Shown: piece by piece, positions 1-7,321 of the stretch
How the letters are laid out: each line of letters starts with the position of its first letter
How positions within the stretch are numbered: the stretch's first letter is position 1
Source of the DNA: an uncultured Alphaproteobacteria bacterium
GTDB taxonomy: Bacteria > Pseudomonadota > Alphaproteobacteria > Puniceispirillales > Puniceispirillaceae
Length of the DNA stretch: 27,011 nt
Assembly: GCA_913031555.1 (NCBI GenBank)
Contig: CAJWDO010000003.1
Coordinates: 1 to 27,011, forward strand
Direction: 5' to 3'
Notes under the pieces: model-generated
Told to the model about the DNA's origin: nothing
The model's input: only the letters and a program-made list of their open reading frames with translations
Database searches by the model: none
Translations under genes and position numbers: made by a program

Positions 1-55
1 ACTCCCGACCCCCAGATTCGTAGTCTGGTGCTCTATCCAGCTGAGCTACGAGCGC
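1..55 (-). tRNA. tRNA-Arg(ACG), 3' part cut off by window edge
   Basis: Read on the minus strand, position 55 starts a 7-base acceptor strand GCGCTCG. A D arm (GCTC...GAGC) follows, then an anticodon stem CCAGA/TCTGG enclosing the loop CTACGAA. The anticodon ACG is at 19-21, so this is an arginine tRNA reading CGN codons; A34 is normally deaminated to inosine by TadA. The variable loop and the first bases of the T arm are present. The rest of the T arm and the 3' acceptor strand lie left of position 1. A good promoter and a small leader hairpin lie just upstream. Confidence 0.93.
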
Positions 56-64
56 ATCCCCTGT

Positions 65-81
65 CGGGGGCAATGCCCCCG
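65..81 (-). other. Hairpin in the tRNA-Arg 5' leader
   Basis: A perfect inverted repeat, CGGGGGC and GCCCCCG, is separated by three bases. It lies between the predicted tRNA transcription start (about position 89) and the mature tRNA 5' end at 55, so it would fold in the precursor leader about ten bases before the RNase P cut. No T-run follows on either strand, so it does not look like an intrinsic terminator. Confidence 0.5.
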
Positions 82-95
82 TCAAAGGAGGCCGC

Positions 96-124
96 ACAAT
101 AGGCGAAGCCAGCGGGACTGGCAA
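96..124 (-). promoter_or_regulatory. Predicted sigma-70-type promoter of tRNA-Arg
   Basis: On the minus strand a -35-like TTGCCA (119-124, five of six consensus bases) is followed after 17 bases by a -10-like TATTGT (96-101, four of six). The inferred start near 89 gives a leader of about 35 bases before the mature tRNA. The 17-base spacing and the position support it. There is no experimental evidence. Confidence 0.5.
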
Positions 125-220
125 GCTCTTTCAGGGTGACTTTCGGGGCAGCTACAGGTCCATCTGTCGGGGGGCCGGGTAACCACCTGCCGGGACGTTT
201 GTGGGAACGGCGAAACAGGC

Positions 221-248
221 TTGTCAATGCTGGCTGAAAGACTAATGT
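221..248 (+). promoter_or_regulatory. Possible promoter of gpt
   Basis: TTGTCA (221-226, five of six -35 bases) is followed after 16 bases by a weak TAATGT (243-248). It lies about 70 bases before the preferred gpt start, in the 265-base gap between tRNA-Arg and gpt. The -10 match is poor, so this is tentative. Apart from the tRNA promoter, the hairpin and the tandem repeat at 276-309, I see nothing else in that gap. Confidence 0.25.
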
Positions 249-275
249 CAGGCTGTCCGGATTTCGGTGCCGGCG

Positions 276-309
276 TTTCGTGACAGATTCAGTTTCGTGA
301 CAGATTCAG
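276..309 (+). repeat. 17-bp perfect tandem duplication in the gpt leader
   Basis: The 17-base unit TTTCGTGACAGATTCAG occurs twice back to back (276-292 and 293-309) with no mismatch. The second copy runs directly into the GGG that completes the gpt ribosome-binding site (AGGGG, 308-312). The unit is not a multiple of three, which argues against translation through it from the GTG at 267. Confidence 0.9.
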
Positions 310-320
310 GGGTGGAAAAC

Positions 321-803
321 ATGACGGACGGGTATGACAAGGCGTTTCCGGTGTCCTGGGAAGAGCTTCACCGCACATCAAAGGCACTTGCCTGGCGGCT
401 TCTCGAACTTGGGCCCTTCGAGGGTATTGTCGCGGTGACGCGTGGCGGCCTCGTGCCGGCGGCGATTGTCGCGCGGGAGCTGGAAATCCGCCTCATCGAG
501 ACGGCCTGCATCTCGTCCTACCATGGCAGCGACCAGGGTTCGCTTGAGATACTGAAAAACGCGCCAAGCGCCGGCAAGGGCGCCGGCTGGCTAATTGTCG
601 ATGATCTGGTCGATACCGGCGAGACGGCGAAGGCGCTGCGGACAATGATGCCGGAGGCGCATTTCGCCACTGTCTATGCCAAGCCAGCGGGACGGCCGCT
701 TGTCGACACCTTTGTTACCGAGGTATCGCAGGACACATGGATTTTCTTTCCCTGGGACATGGAACCCCAGCCATCAACGCCGATCATCGGCCGCCGCGAC
801 TGA
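321..803 (+). CDS. gpt: Xanthine (guanine) phosphoribosyltransferase
   Basis: This purine-salvage enzyme transfers phosphoribose from PRPP to xanthine or guanine, giving XMP or GMP. The 160-residue protein is close to the usual length of about 152 for Gpt. The PRPP-binding signature is clear: hydrophobic residues followed by VDDLVDTGET, about residues 93-102. An early TRGGLVPA segment (about 41-48) forms the second PRPP-contact loop, and the C-terminal WIFFPWD stretch is typical of XGPRT. I chose the ATG at 321 because AGGGG at 308-312 is correctly spaced and the homologous region starts there. A GTG at 267 would add 18 unconserved residues encoded partly by the tandem repeat. The gene converges on the histidine kinase and overlaps its 3' end by 30 bases. 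Confidence 0.9.
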   Translation: MTDGYDKAFPVSWEELHRTSKALAWRLLELGPFEGIVAVTRGGLVPAAIVARELEIRLIETACISSYHGSDQGSLEILKNAPSAGKGAGWLIVDDLVDTGETAKALRTMMPEAHFATVYAKPAGRPLVDTFVTEVSQDTWIFFPWDMEPQPSTPIIGRRD

Positions 804-2057
804 GGCGCTGTCAATTGACCCGCCCGCCAGCTCATCGGCGCTGGCCGGATCGCTGAACATCTCAACGGGAAGCTGCAGCCTGAATTCGCTGCCATCTTCG
901 GTCGAGCGGGTCAGCTTCAGATTGCTGCCCTGCGCCACCTCGAGGTCGCGCGCGATGGCCAGCCCGAGAGCGGTGCCGCCGCGCTGACGACTACGAAAGG
1001 CCAGAAACAGATCCTCCCACAGCCCGCGGGGAATTTCCGGCCCGTCATCGGCAATGTCGACGACGCCAAGCCGACCGGCACGCCAGATATCGATGCTGAC
1101 TTCGGTGGCCCCGGCGGCGGCGTTGCGCGCCAGATTAAGCAGAATCCGCGCCATCATCGTGCGGTCAAGATAGAGATGGTCCGGCCCGCTATAATTCACT
1201 TGGATTCCTGAATCGGCGGCGGTTTCGGTGGCAAGGTCGGGCATCGTGATGATGTCCTGTTCGGGAATCGGTGTTTCGGCAAGGTAGTCCATCATTGACT
1301 GGCAGAGAATGACCGACTGTTCCAGCGAGCGCACGACATGCGGCGCGGCGCGGCGCACCCTTGGGTCCTCCGAGGCGATCAGCGTGTCGGCGACAAGCGT
1401 CGCCGAGGTCAGCACATTGCGCATGTCATGATTGATCTTCGCCACCGCCTCGCCGATATCGGCAAGCCGTTCGCGCTGGCGGAGCGCGATCAGCGTGTTG
1501 CGCTGCAGCGAATCAAGCGCCCCGGCCGCGGCAAGGAATTCGGGCGAACTGGTGAGCGCATCGGGAATTGGAATGGCCACCGCCGGATTGTCGCTGAACT
1601 CGTTGATAGTGTCGATCAGCGCGGTCAGCGGCGCCGAATAATGACGCTTGAGGAATCGCCGTACAAGCCAGATGATCAGCCCGAACACCGACGCGCATGC
1701 CAGAAGCCATTGCAGGAAGACACCCCGCAACGCGCCGCGAAGGCCCGGCGTGGCAGGGTCGAACAGGCGGTGCGAATCATCGCCCGGTCCGATCATGGCC
1801 CTTGGCTGGCGTGGTCCCGGCAGGATCAGATTCAGGCTGGTGCCAAGAAGTGTCAGCGTTGACAACGCCTGCAGATCGATGGCGGGCGCGCTGTTATCCC
1901 GCGCCGGACTCGCAGCTGTATGGGCCGGGGCTGGTGAATTGATGTGGGCAATCACCATCTGACGATAGAGTGTCGGTATCGTAGCAAGCCCCGAGACGAT
2001 CACCATCATGAGAAAGGCTGTCGCAAGGATGGCCGGATATAAAGCCTTTTGGCGCAT
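774..2057 (-). CDS. Membrane sensor histidine kinase, orphan
   Basis: This is a 427-residue two-component sensor kinase. The order is an N-terminal membrane helix (about residues 7-28), a short periplasmic stretch of roughly 85 residues, a second helix (about 113-132), a HAMP-like linker, a dimerisation/phosphoacceptor domain and a C-terminal ATPase domain. The likely phosphorylated histidine is H210 in KINHDMRN. The ATPase N box is LNLARNAA (near N312), the G1 box is ADDGPEIP (about 336-343), and a GGTALGLAI G2-like segment follows. The ATG at 2057 is preferred; a TTG at 2087 would add ten residues without a better ribosome site. No response-regulator gene is adjacent, so the target and signal are unknown. 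The 3' end overlaps gpt tail to tail. Confidence 0.85.
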   Translation of the reverse strand: MRQKALYPAILATAFLMMVIVSGLATIPTLYRQMVIAHINSPAPAHTAASPARDNSAPAIDLQALSTLTLLGTSLNLILPGPRQPRAMIGPGDDSHRLFDPATPGLRGALRGVFLQWLLACASVFGLIIWLVRRFLKRHYSAPLTALIDTINEFSDNPAVAIPIPDALTSSPEFLAAAGALDSLQRNTLIALRQRERLADIGEAVAKINHDMRNVLTSATLVADTLIASEDPRVRRAAPHVVRSLEQSVILCQSMMDYLAETPIPEQDIITMPDLATETAADSGIQVNYSGPDHLYLDRTMMARILLNLARNAAAGATEVSIDIWRAGRLGVVDIADDGPEIPRGLWEDLFLAFRSRQRGGTALGLAIARDLEVAQGSNLKLTRSTEDGSEFRLQLPVEMFSDPASADELAGGSIDSASVAAADDRR

Positions 2058-2174
2058 CAGAATATTTCCACTGCCAGAACCGGTCAAGTATAGGTCGGAT
2101 TAGTCTTCGGACGGTCAGCGTTTCGTTTTATGCCATAGGCGGCGCGGTATCGCCACCTCAACGGCCGAAAACAA

Positions 2175-2203
2175 TTGACACCCGCCTGTCCGCCCCCTAC
2201 AAA
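2175..2203 (+). promoter_or_regulatory. Predicted promoter of rpmH-rnpA
   Basis: A perfect -35 TTGACA (2175-2180) is followed after 17 bases by TACAAA (2198-2203, four of six). Transcription would start near 2210, leaving a leader of about 40 bases before rpmH. A strong promoter is expected for a ribosomal protein gene. The neighbouring histidine kinase runs the other way, so its own promoter must share this 193-base divergent gap (2058-2250). Confidence 0.6.
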
Positions 2204-2250
2204 CCGACCAGTTTCTGACAACCTGTTGAATTCGCGAAGGGAGCGTCGCC

Positions 2251-2385
2251 ATGAAACGCACCTATCAACCCAGTGTTCTCGTCCGCAAGCGCCGGCACGG
2301 CTTCCGTGCGCGTATGGCCACCGTCGGTGGCCGCCGCGTTCTGCGGGCCCGCCGCGCCAAAGGCCGGGCACGCCTGTCCGCCTGA
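2251..2385 (+). CDS. rpmH: 50S ribosomal protein L34
   Basis: This gene encodes the 44-residue L34 protein of the large ribosomal subunit. The sequence begins MKRTYQPSVLVRKRRHGF, the invariant L34 start, and continues as a very basic Arg/Lys-rich peptide ending in LSA, the usual length and form. A strong ribosome-binding site, AAGGGAG at 2237-2243, lies eight bases before the ATG. It is the first gene of the conserved bacterial order rpmH-rnpA-yidD-yidC, and the excellent -35 hexamer upstream fits high expression. Confidence 0.98.
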   Translation: MKRTYQPSVLVRKRRHGFRARMATVGGRRVLRARRAKGRARLSA

Positions 2386-2403
2386 CGGTATGAAGGCGCC
2401 GCG

Positions 2404-2775
2404 GTGACCGCAATGGTCAGCATCCCGTCGCGTGCCGGATTTCTGGCAGCGCGAGACAGCGGTATAAAGGCAGTATCGAAGGGCTTCATCCTGCAGGCCG
2501 TGCCAACTGGCCGGCCGGAATGCCGTCTCGGACTGACAGCATCACGAAAAGTCGGTAATGCGGTGCGTCGCAATCGGGCGCGTCGGCGTCTGCGCGCACT
2601 GGCCCGCACCGAACTTGCGAATCGCGCCAGAAGTGGCACCGACTATGTGATGATTGCCCGCGGTGGCACGGCCGACCGCGACTGGTCCGACCTTGTCAGC
2701 GATCTTGGCAAGGCCCTCGGTTATCTTCACCGGACGATGGATCATCGGGGCGACCCCCCGAAAAAAGTGTCGTGA
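2404..2775 (+). CDS. rnpA: Ribonuclease P protein component
   Basis: RnpA is the small basic protein that helps the RNase P RNA bind and cut the 5' leaders of pre-tRNAs. The 123-residue product carries the family signature GNAVRRNRARRRLR (about residues 51-64), containing the RNR motif that contacts the RNA. The start is probably the GTG at 2404, with AAGG at 2393-2396 upstream; an ATG three codons later is the alternative. The gene follows rpmH by 18 bases, and its TGA overlaps the yidD start, so the genes are cotranscribed and coupled. The C-terminal tail after about residue 110 is short and basic. Confidence 0.95.
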   Translation: MTAMVSIPSRAGFLAARDSGIKAVSKGFILQAVPTGRPECRLGLTASRKVGNAVRRNRARRRLRALARTELANRARSGTDYVMIARGGTADRDWSDLVSDLGKALGYLHRTMDHRGDPPKKVS

Positions 2776-3071
2776 TGCCGCTATGGGCAGTCCTGAAGCG
2801 TGCCGTCGAACGTCTTCTGGCCGCACCGCTGATCCTTGTTATCTGGACCTACAGGCTGTTCATTTCACCGTTATTGGGTGCTAATTGCCGGCATTTGCCA
2901 ACCTGTTCTGAATATGCAGTCGAGGCATTGCAGCGTCATGGCCCCTTGCGCGGTGGAATCTTTGCGCTAAAACGTATCTCGCGCTGTCATCCGTGGGCGA
3001 CGCCGGCATTTGATCCGGTGCCGCGCGCGGAACAGGATGGCGCTGCCGGAGAAGGCCGGCGCGGCGGCTGA
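2775..3071 (+). CDS. yidD: YidD membrane protein insertion efficiency factor
   Basis: YidD is a small inner-membrane-associated protein that assists YidC-dependent insertion of membrane proteins. The 98-residue product has an N-terminal amphipathic/hydrophobic region, then the family core ISPLLGANCRHLPTCSEYAV (about 34-53) with the conserved CRxxPTCSxY pattern. Farther on comes RISRCHPWA with a third conserved cysteine. I chose the ATG at 2775, which overlaps the rnpA stop as TGATG; a GTG directly before it (2772) is equally possible. It lies between rnpA and yidC, its normal place. The last 15 residues are Gly/Arg-rich and probably disordered. Confidence 0.94.
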   Translation: MPLWAVLKRAVERLLAAPLILVIWTYRLFISPLLGANCRHLPTCSEYAVEALQRHGPLRGGIFALKRISRCHPWATPAFDPVPRAEQDGAAGEGRRGG

Positions 3072-3090
3072 AAGCCTGTTTCAAAATCTG

Positions 3091-3118
3091 GTGCATATGA
3101 ATGCGTGCATACAAACGC
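3091..3118 (+). repeat. Imperfect 14-bp tandem repeat in the yidC leader
   Basis: GTGCATATGAATGC (3091-3104) is followed directly by GTGCATACAAACGC (3105-3118), matching at 11 of 14 positions. It fills much of the 62-base gap between yidD and yidC, ending just before the AGGGA ribosome site at 3121-3125. It may be a decayed duplication or a protein-binding site; neither can be proven here. Confidence 0.45.
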
Positions 3119-3133
3119 ACAGGGACATGATTG

Positions 3134-4876
3134 ATGAACCCCGAAAACCGTAACATGATCCTTGCCATCAGCCTTTCGATGGCGGTGCTTTTTGGCTGGC
3201 AGGTCTTTGTCGTCGGCCCAGAGTTGGAAAAGGACGCGGCACGCCAGCAGGCGATTACTGAAATGCAGGCTGAAGAGGCCGAAGCCGAGAACGCCACGCC
3301 GCAGGCCGAGAACGCCGGCGCGACACCGGCAGGCGTTGCCGTCACCGAAGCAAGGCCGGCCGACAACGCGCCGCGAATCATCATTGATGCGCCGCTTGTC
3401 TCGGGGTCGATCTCACTGGCAGGTGCGCGGATCGACGATGTGATGCTGAAAGGTTATCGCCAGACGCAGTCCGAGGATTCGCCTTTCATCCAGTTCCTGC
3501 AGAAGACAAGTTCCGATCTACCCTATTTTGCCGAGTTCGGTTGGGCTGCCGGCAGTGGCGATCAACCCATGCCGACGGCCGACAGCCTGTGGAGCGCCGA
3601 TCGCCAGAGCCTGGCACCGGGTGCCCCGGTCTCGCTGACCTGGGATAATGGTGAGGGCCTGACATTCCGGCGGACGCTGTCGATCAACGAGGATTATCTG
3701 ATCACTGTCGATGACAGTGTCGAGAGCCGTCTCGACGCGCCGGTGACGCTGTTTCCCTATGGGCTTGTCAGGCGTCACGGCACACCGCCGACAACTGGGA
3801 TCTATATCCTCCATGAAGGTGCGCTCGGCGTGTTCGACGAGACGCTTCGCGAGGAGGATTATGATGACATGCAGGATGCCAATGGCGGGGTGATTGACGT
3901 CACCCCGGAAACGGCGGGTGGCTGGATCGGCATCACCGACAAATACTGGCTTGCCGCGCTGGTGCCGGACCAGTCGGTGCGGATCAACTACGCCTTCAAA
4001 TCACTTGGTGGTGGCGAGGACCGCTATCAGGTCGATTATATCGCCGCCGTGGGACAGCTGCTGCAACCGGGACAGGTGGTGGCAAGCAAGACACTGTTGT
4101 TTGCCGGTGCCAAGAAAGTCTCGCTTCTTGATCGCTATTCCAAGGAATTCGGCATTCCGAATTTCGATCTGGCGATTGATTTCGGCTGGTTCTATTTCCT
4201 CACCAAGCCGTTCTTCCTGGTGATCAACTGGCTGTATGGCATCCTTGGCAATTTCGGTGTCGCGGTGCTTGGTTTCACGGTGATTGTGAAGCTTGTCTTC
4301 TTCCCGCTGGCCAACAAATCCTACCGTTCTATGGGCAAGATGCGGCTGTTGCAGCCGAAGATTCAGCAGATTCGCGAGAAGCATTCCGAAGACAAGATGG
4401 CGATGAATCGCGAGATGATGGAGCTTTACAAGACCGAAAAAATTAACCCGGCGGCGGGTTGTCTTCCCGTGCTGCTGCAGATTCCGGTCTTCTTCGCGCT
4501 GTACAAAGTGCTGTTTGTGACCATCGAGATGCGGCATGCGCCGTTCTTTGGCTGGATTACCGATCTGTCCGCGCCGGATCCAACCTCGGTCCTTAACCTG
4601 TTCGGGCTGCTTCCCTATTCGGTAGGTTTCCTGCCGCCGTTTCTACAACTTGGCATCTGGCCGATCCTGATGGGAATCTCGATGTTCCTTCAGATGCGCC
4701 TCAATCCGGCGCCGCCCGATCCTGTGCAGGCGAAGATCTTTCAGTTCATGCCGCTGATTTTCACTTTCCTTCTGGCGACATTCCCTGCCGGGCTGGTGAT
4801 CTACTGGACCTGGAACAACCTTCTTTCGATGGCGCAGCAATGGTACATCATGCGCAGAATAGCGAAGGGGAGCTGA
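3134..4876 (+). CDS. yidC: Membrane protein insertase YidC
   Basis: YidC inserts and folds inner-membrane proteins, alone or with SecYEG. The 580-residue product matches the Gram-negative form: an N-terminal helix (about 8-25); an Ala/Glu-rich linker (about 35-75) containing an internal AENA repeat; a large periplasmic beta domain (to about 340); then the conserved Oxa1/YidC core with several membrane helices. The core shows VIVKLVFFPLANKSYRSMGK, KMRLLQPKIQ, and INPAAGCLPVLLQIPVFFALY. A lysine sits where the E. coli groove has arginine, keeping the positive charge. The start is ATG 3134 with AGGGA eight bases upstream; a TTG one codon earlier is less likely. The 3' end overlaps engB by 37 bases. 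Confidence 0.97.
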   Translation: MNPENRNMILAISLSMAVLFGWQVFVVGPELEKDAARQQAITEMQAEEAEAENATPQAENAGATPAGVAVTEARPADNAPRIIIDAPLVSGSISLAGARIDDVMLKGYRQTQSEDSPFIQFLQKTSSDLPYFAEFGWAAGSGDQPMPTADSLWSADRQSLAPGAPVSLTWDNGEGLTFRRTLSINEDYLITVDDSVESRLDAPVTLFPYGLVRRHGTPPTTGIYILHEGALGVFDETLREEDYDDMQDANGGVIDVTPETAGGWIGITDKYWLAALVPDQSVRINYAFKSLGGGEDRYQVDYIAAVGQLLQPGQVVASKTLLFAGAKKVSLLDRYSKEFGIPNFDLAIDFGWFYFLTKPFFLVINWLYGILGNFGVAVLGFTVIVKLVFFPLANKSYRSMGKMRLLQPKIQQIREKHSEDKMAMNREMMELYKTEKINPAAGCLPVLLQIPVFFALYKVLFVTIEMRHAPFFGWITDLSAPDPTSVLNLFGLLPYSVGFLPPFLQLGIWPILMGISMFLQMRLNPAPPDPVQAKIFQFMPLIFTFLLATFPAGLVIYWTWNNLLSMAQQWYIMRRIAKGS

Positions 4877-5505
4877 CGGCCGAGGATCTCGAGGCCGGAC
4901 GCCTTCTGTTTGCCGGTGGCTGCGATTTCATCGCCGCCGCCAACAACATGCGCGTGTTGCCACCTGAAGGCCTGCCTGAAATCTGCTTTGCTGGCCGCTC
5001 CAATGTCGGCAAATCATCGCTGATCAACACGCTGACCGGGCGGCGGGCGCTGGCCCGCACCTCGCAGACACCGGGCCGCACCCGGCAGTTGATCTTCTTC
5101 GATCTGGCCAGCCGTTTGCAGCTTGTCGATCTGCCCGGCTATGGCTATGCGTCGGCGCCAAAGACCGACATCAAGGCCTGGACGACGCTGACCCGCAAAT
5201 TCCTGGCTGGCCGGGCCTCGCTGCAGCGGGTGTTCCTGCTGATTGATTCGCGACGTGGCGTCGTCGCCGCGGATTCCGAAATTATGACGCTTCTCGATGC
5301 CAGCGCGGTGTCCTGGGCGGTGGTGATGACGAAGGCTGACAAGTTGAAGCCGGCCCCGCTCGAGACAGTCTGCGCCGCCACGGCGGAGACGGTTGGCCGC
5401 CATGTTGCCGCCTATCCACAGATTTTCGTGACCTCGTCGCAGGAAGGTGGTGGTATCGCCGAGCTGCGCGCGCACCTCGCCGGGATGGCGCTGCCGCGCG
5501 GCTAG
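4840..5505 (+). CDS. engB: Ribosome biogenesis GTPase YihA/EngB
   Basis: This is a 221-residue TRAFAC GTPase needed for late assembly of the 50S subunit. All G motifs are visible: G1 GRSNVGKSS (52-60), a switch-I threonine in TSQTPGRTR, G3 DLPGYG (97-102), and G4 TKADKL (164-169), with a TSSQEGGG G5-like segment near the end. The ATG at 4840 lies inside the 3' end of yidC in another frame, a 37-base overlap that suggests translational coupling; no strong ribosome site is seen there. The first 25 residues are variable, so the exact start is less certain. A short gap separates it from argB, a common alphaproteobacterial arrangement. Confidence 0.94.
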   Translation: MVHHAQNSEGELTAEDLEAGRLLFAGGCDFIAAANNMRVLPPEGLPEICFAGRSNVGKSSLINTLTGRRALARTSQTPGRTRQLIFFDLASRLQLVDLPGYGYASAPKTDIKAWTTLTRKFLAGRASLQRVFLLIDSRRGVVAADSEIMTLLDASAVSWAVVMTKADKLKPAPLETVCAATAETVGRHVAAYPQIFVTSSQEGGGIAELRAHLAGMALPRG

Positions 5506-5607
5506 GGCGTAATGGGATTTGGGCGAACAACACTTGCGCCGGGTACCGGCTTGCCGATAGTTTGACGCTCGGCGCGGAACGCCCCTGACAGTTTGAAAGG
5601 TAAAATA

Positions 5608-6516
5608 ATGGGCGACACACCTTCTTCCCTGCAATCGAGGCTGATTGAGCGGACGGGTATGCTTGTCGAGGCACTCCCCTTCATGCGCCGATATTCCGGA
5701 CAGACGATTGTCGTGAAGTTTGGCGGCCATGCAATGGGCGAGCCGGAATATGTTGCCTCCTTTGCCGCCGATATCGCGCTTCTCGACCAGGTCGGCGCGC
5801 GGCCGGTTGTTGTTCATGGTGGTGGCCCGCAGATCGGCGAGATGCTGACCAAGCTGGAGATCAAATCGAATTTCGTTGATGGGCTGCGGGTGACCGACGA
5901 GGCCACGATCTCGGTTGTCGAGATGGTGCTTGCCGGCGGTATCAACAAGGCGCTTGTGGCGGCAATCGCCGGGGCCGGTGGCCGCGCTGTCGGGATCAGC
6001 GGCAAGGATGGCGGGCTGATCAGGGCGCGCAAGCTTCTTGGCAAGAGCCGGGCCGAGGGAAGCGCCATTGAACAGGCAGTCGATCTCGGTTTTGTCGGCG
6101 AGCCGGAACAGATCAATACCGATGTGCTGAACGCCCTGAATGCCGGCAATCTCATCCCGGTCGTTGCGCCGGTGGGAAGTGATGCCGCTGGCGAGACCTA
6201 TAATATCAATGCCGATACGGCCGCCGGCGCCATCGCCGCGGCGCTTGGCGCCACCCGCATGCTGATGCTGACCGATGTTGCCGGCGTTCTGGACAGGGAT
6301 GGCGAGCTGATCTCCGAACTGACGGTCAGTCAGGCGGAAGCGCTGATCCGCGACGGCACCGTGTCGGGGGGTATGATTCCGAAAGTCGAAACCTGTATCA
6401 ATGCTGTTCTCGGGGGAGCCGAAGCCGCGGTGATCATGGATGGGCGGGCACCACATGCGCTGCTTGTCGAATTGTTCACCGAGCATGGAATGGGAACCTT
6501 CATCAACGCCGATTGA
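5608..6516 (+). CDS. argB: Acetylglutamate kinase
   Basis: ArgB phosphorylates N-acetyl-L-glutamate, the second step of arginine synthesis. The 302-residue product belongs to the amino-acid kinase family. The N-terminal phosphate-binding lysine and glycines are in VVKFGGHAM (35-43). The HGGGPQI loop (70-76) binds acetylglutamate, and later segments include GKDGGL, NINADTAAGAIA and GGMIPK. The length fits the hexameric, arginine-sensitive type, which has an extra N-terminal helix, although regulation cannot be shown from sequence. I chose ATG 5608 with GAAAGG upstream; a TTG at 5593 would add five residues. The 102-base gap after engB holds no clear promoter or terminator. Confidence 0.97.
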   Translation: MGDTPSSLQSRLIERTGMLVEALPFMRRYSGQTIVVKFGGHAMGEPEYVASFAADIALLDQVGARPVVVHGGGPQIGEMLTKLEIKSNFVDGLRVTDEATISVVEMVLAGGINKALVAAIAGAGGRAVGISGKDGGLIRARKLLGKSRAEGSAIEQAVDLGFVGEPEQINTDVLNALNAGNLIPVVAPVGSDAAGETYNINADTAAGAIAAALGATRMLMLTDVAGVLDRDGELISELTVSQAEALIRDGTVSGGMIPKVETCINAVLGGAEAAVIMDGRAPHALLVELFTEHGMGTFINAD

Positions 6517-6546
6517 CCGGCCATTTCCGAGAAAGGCACCTTGCCG

Positions 6547-7239
6547 ATGTCTCCTGCTTCAAAGTCACCGCTGAACTTTCCCACTGACGAGATCCGGGAT
6601 TGGGTATTCGATCTGGACAACACCATCTATCCGGCACGATCGCAGCTGTTCCTGCGCGTTGCCGTGCGCATCACCGACTTTGTCGCGCAGCATTTCAAGG
6701 TGCCGCATGACGAGGCGCGGGTGATCCAGAAGGACCTGTTCTATCGCTATGGCACGACGATGCGTGGGCTGATGGTCGAGGAAAACCTGGCGCCGGAGGA
6801 TTATCTGCATTTCGTGCATGATATCGACGTCAGCGACCTGCCGCACGAAACCGAGCTTGACCAGCTCCTGGCAAACCTGCCGGGGCGCAAGCATATCTTC
6901 ACCAACGGCACGGTGCCGCATGCCGAGAACATTCTCGGCGCTTATGGTATCAGGCATCATTTTGACCACATCTTCGATATTGTCGGGGCTGATTTTGTCC
7001 CGAAACCGGAACAGAAGGCCTTTGACAGTTTCGTGACGACAACCGGCATCGACCCGCTTGGAGCCGTGATGGTCGAGGATATGGCCCGCAACCTGGAACC
7101 CGCGCACGCGATTGGCATGCGTACGGTGTGGCTTGTCAGTGATTATGACTGGGCCGCCAAGGGGGCCGATGAGGCCTATGTGCATTTTGTCGCCGAGGAT
7201 TTGAAGAGCTTCCTTTCGGCCCTTGCCATTCCGGCCTGA
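6547..7239 (+). CDS. HAD-family pyrimidine 5'-nucleotidase-like phosphatase
   Basis: This is a 230-residue haloacid-dehalogenase-type phosphatase, closest in pattern to the SDT1/pyrimidine 5'-nucleotidase group that alphaproteobacteria often encode just before dapD. Motif I is FDLDNTIYP, with nucleophile D22 and acid/base D24. Motif II is FTNGTVPHA, motif III centres on the lysine of VPKPEQKAF, and motif IV is VEDMARNLEPA. A helical cap domain lies between motifs I and II. Substrates such as UMP or CMP are inferred from the family. ATG 6547 follows GAGAAAGG by ten bases; the TTG at 6541 is a possible earlier start. It sits 30 bases after argB, probably in the same transcript. Confidence 0.85.
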   Translation: MSPASKSPLNFPTDEIRDWVFDLDNTIYPARSQLFLRVAVRITDFVAQHFKVPHDEARVIQKDLFYRYGTTMRGLMVEENLAPEDYLHFVHDIDVSDLPHETELDQLLANLPGRKHIFTNGTVPHAENILGAYGIRHHFDHIFDIVGADFVPKPEQKAFDSFVTTTGIDPLGAVMVEDMARNLEPAHAIGMRTVWLVSDYDWAAKGADEAYVHFVAEDLKSFLSALAIPA

Positions 7240-7321
7240 AAGGTCGATATCAACACAGGAACAGATGAAGGTGAGGGCGTGTTGTTTTCGGTCTCGCCCG
7301 GTGAAAAGAATGGAGACGAAG

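Noticed and set aside
2058..2250. Chromosomal replication origin near rpmH
   Set aside because: rpmH-rnpA often lies near oriC, but I see no dnaA gene and no cluster of TTATCCACA-like boxes here.
5014..6486. Long 490-residue frame antisense to engB and argB
   Set aside because: It lies opposite well-recognised engB and argB, has no known domain, and is the expected by-product of high GC third-codon positions.
7240..7321. Terminator or attenuator hairpin before dapD (GGGCG with CGCCC around a T-rich loop)
   Set aside because: The arms are five bases with a 15-base loop and no trailing T-run, so it is too weak to list.
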